Source: Candidatus Eiseniibacteriota bacterium
Lineage (GTDB): Bacteria > Arandabacterota > Arandabacteria > JAGLYR01
Assembly (NCBI GenBank): GCA_023132135.1
Contig: JAGLYR010000080.1
Span: forward strand, 1 to 6,020
Length of the DNA stretch: 6,020 nucleotides
Direction: 5' to 3'
Shown here piece by piece: positions 5,059 to 6,020 of this stretch. Under the pieces are notes generated by a model. It did not search any database. It was not told the origin of the DNA and saw only the letters and a list, made by a program, of their open reading frames with translations. Every line of letters starts with the position of its first letter. The stretch's first letter is position 1. The translations under genes and the position numbers were made by a program.

Positions 5059-6020
5059 ATGGCAGCTCAGTCAGCAGTGATCGTAAGTGCCGTACGGACG
5101 CCCATCGGGCGGCTCCTCGGTGCCCTTTCGTCGGTTTCGGCGACGGATCTGGGGGCTATCGTTGTGAGGGAAGCTGTCAGCCGGGCGAGTATTGAACCCG
5201 GGGAAGTCACCGAGGTGATCATGGGAAACGTGGTGGGAGCAGGGCTGGGGCAGAATCCCGCCCGCCAAGCTGCCATTTTCGCCGGCCTTCCTCCCGAAGT
5301 CTGGGCCATGACCATAAACAAGGTCTGCGGCTCCTCGCTGAAGGCCGTGACGCTGGCGGCCCAGGCTGTGATCCTCGGGGATTCCGAAGTCGTGGTGGCG
5401 GGCGGGCTGGAGTCCATGAGCCAGGCACCCCATTTGCTTCCCAAGGCCCGGACCGGCTATCGCCTTGGCAACGGCGTCCTGGTGGATTCCATGGTGTGGG
5501 ACGGCCTGTGGGACAAGTACGAGGACTTCCACATGGGGAACACGGGTGAGCTCGTGGCGGAGAAGTACGGCATCTCCAGGGAGGAACAGGACGAGTATGC
5601 CGTGAACTCCCACCGGAAGGCCATCGCCGCCATAGAAGGCGGGCTTTTCAAGGAACAGATTGTTCCGGTCACGATCAAGGGACGAAAGGGGCAGGAGACC
5701 GTCGTGGAGGTGGACGAGGGACCTCGGAAAGACACCACGGTTGAGAAGCTGGCCAAGCTCAGACCCGCGTTCAGGAAGGATGGAAGCGTGACTGCCGGGA
5801 ACGCTCCGGGAGTCAATGACGGTGGTTCGGCCGTGGTCGTGATGACCGAGCAGAAGGCCGCCGAGCGGGGGCTCAAACCCTTGGCAAGGATTACCGGCTA
5901 TGCCGTGTCCGGAGTGGAGCCCAAGTGGGTGATGATGGCTCCGGTCAAGGCTGTCCAGAATCTCATGGCGAAGACGGGTTGTAAGCTGGAGGACTTCGAT
6001 CTCATTGAGCTCAACGAAGC
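5059..6020 (+). CDS. Thiolase (acetyl-CoA C-acetyltransferase), 3' end beyond the window
   Basis: Thiolytic cleavage of acetoacetyl-CoA, or another 3-ketoacyl-CoA, to acetyl-CoA, or the reverse condensation. The window contains 320 complete codons of a protein usually about 390 aa. It opens with [12 protein letters not shown], has the nucleophilic Cys90 in [28 protein letters not shown] near 116-132, [25 protein letters not shown] around 157-181, [13 protein letters not shown] around 247-258, and stops within the ELNEA motif. The catalytic His of the GHP motif and the second Cys of CxGGG lie outside. Departures from common acetoacetyl-CoA thiolases are Ser rather than Gly two residues after Cys90, TGE for TAE at 162-164, and WVMMAPVKA (290-298) where MGxGP is usual; chain-length preference is therefore uncertain. 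Last in the visible operon, it would complete beta-oxidation of the butyryl-CoA made by the mutase. The gene is cut by the window edge, not visibly broken. Confidence 0.93.
   Translation, partial: MAAQSAVIVSAVRTPIGRLLGALSSVSATDLGAIVVREAVSRASIEPGEVTEVIMGNVVGAGLGQNPARQAAIFAGLPPEVWAMTINKVCGSSLKAVTLAAQAVILGDSEVVVAGGLESMSQAPHLLPKARTGYRLGNGVLVDSMVWDGLWDKYEDFHMGNTGELVAEKYGISREEQDEYAVNSHRKAIAAIEGGLFKEQIVPVTIKGRKGQETVVEVDEGPRKDTTVEKLAKLRPAFRKDGSVTAGNAPGVNDGGSAVVVMTEQKAAERGLKPLARITGYAVSGVEPKWVMMAPVKAVQNLMAKTGCKLEDFDLIELNE

Noticed and set aside
1-6020. Mobile elements, CRISPR arrays, tRNA or rRNA genes
   Set aside because: No direct-repeat arrays, transposase frames, terminal repeats, cloverleaf or rRNA-like segments were found on reading; the window is a continuous metabolic operon.

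Overview
The window reads as one plus-strand catabolic operon from a GC-rich bacterium. It holds six genes in a row with short gaps (0 to about 65 bases), most with clear Shine-Dalgarno sites and mixed ATG/GTG/TTG starts. In order they are a short-form CobO/CobA-type cob(I)alamin adenosyltransferase, a MeaB/ArgK-family G-protein chaperone, the large subunit and the small B12-binding subunit of an adenosylcobalamin-dependent acyl-CoA mutase, a short-chain acyl-CoA dehydrogenase, and a thiolase cut by the right edge. The lineage cannot be fixed from sequence alone. The gene set would suit a fatty-acid-oxidising anaerobe or syntroph (for example Desulfobacterota-like), but that is inference.

The main result concerns the mutase. 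By homology it would usually be labelled methylmalonyl-CoA mutase. A gap-free motif alignment to the Propionibacterium enzyme, done by eye from memory, shows Phe where methylmalonyl-CoA mutase has Tyr89 and Gln where it has Arg207, the residue that grips the substrate carboxylate. Phe/Gln is the signature of isobutyryl-CoA mutase (IcmA/IcmB), which interconverts isobutyryl-CoA and butyryl-CoA. The large subunit (554 aa) and small subunit (135 aa) also have the size of the separate IcmA and IcmB proteins.

Region by region: 1-188 is a non-coding leader with a candidate sigma70-type promoter (62-90) and a striking 23-bp hairpin (94-142) that would sit at the 5' end of the transcript. Positions 189-1655 encode the cofactor-supply and repair pair (adenosyltransferase and G-protein; stop and start codons abut). 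Positions 1707-3805 encode the mutase subunits. Positions 3854-6020 encode the beta-oxidation enzymes.

Read together, the genes suggest a route: isobutyryl-CoA to butyryl-CoA (mutase), to crotonyl-CoA (dehydrogenase), then, after hydratase and 3-hydroxyacyl-CoA dehydrogenase steps not seen here, acetoacetyl-CoA to two acetyl-CoA (thiolase). The adenosyltransferase makes the coenzyme and the G-protein loads and protects the mutase. The reverse direction (making isobutyryl-CoA) cannot be excluded.
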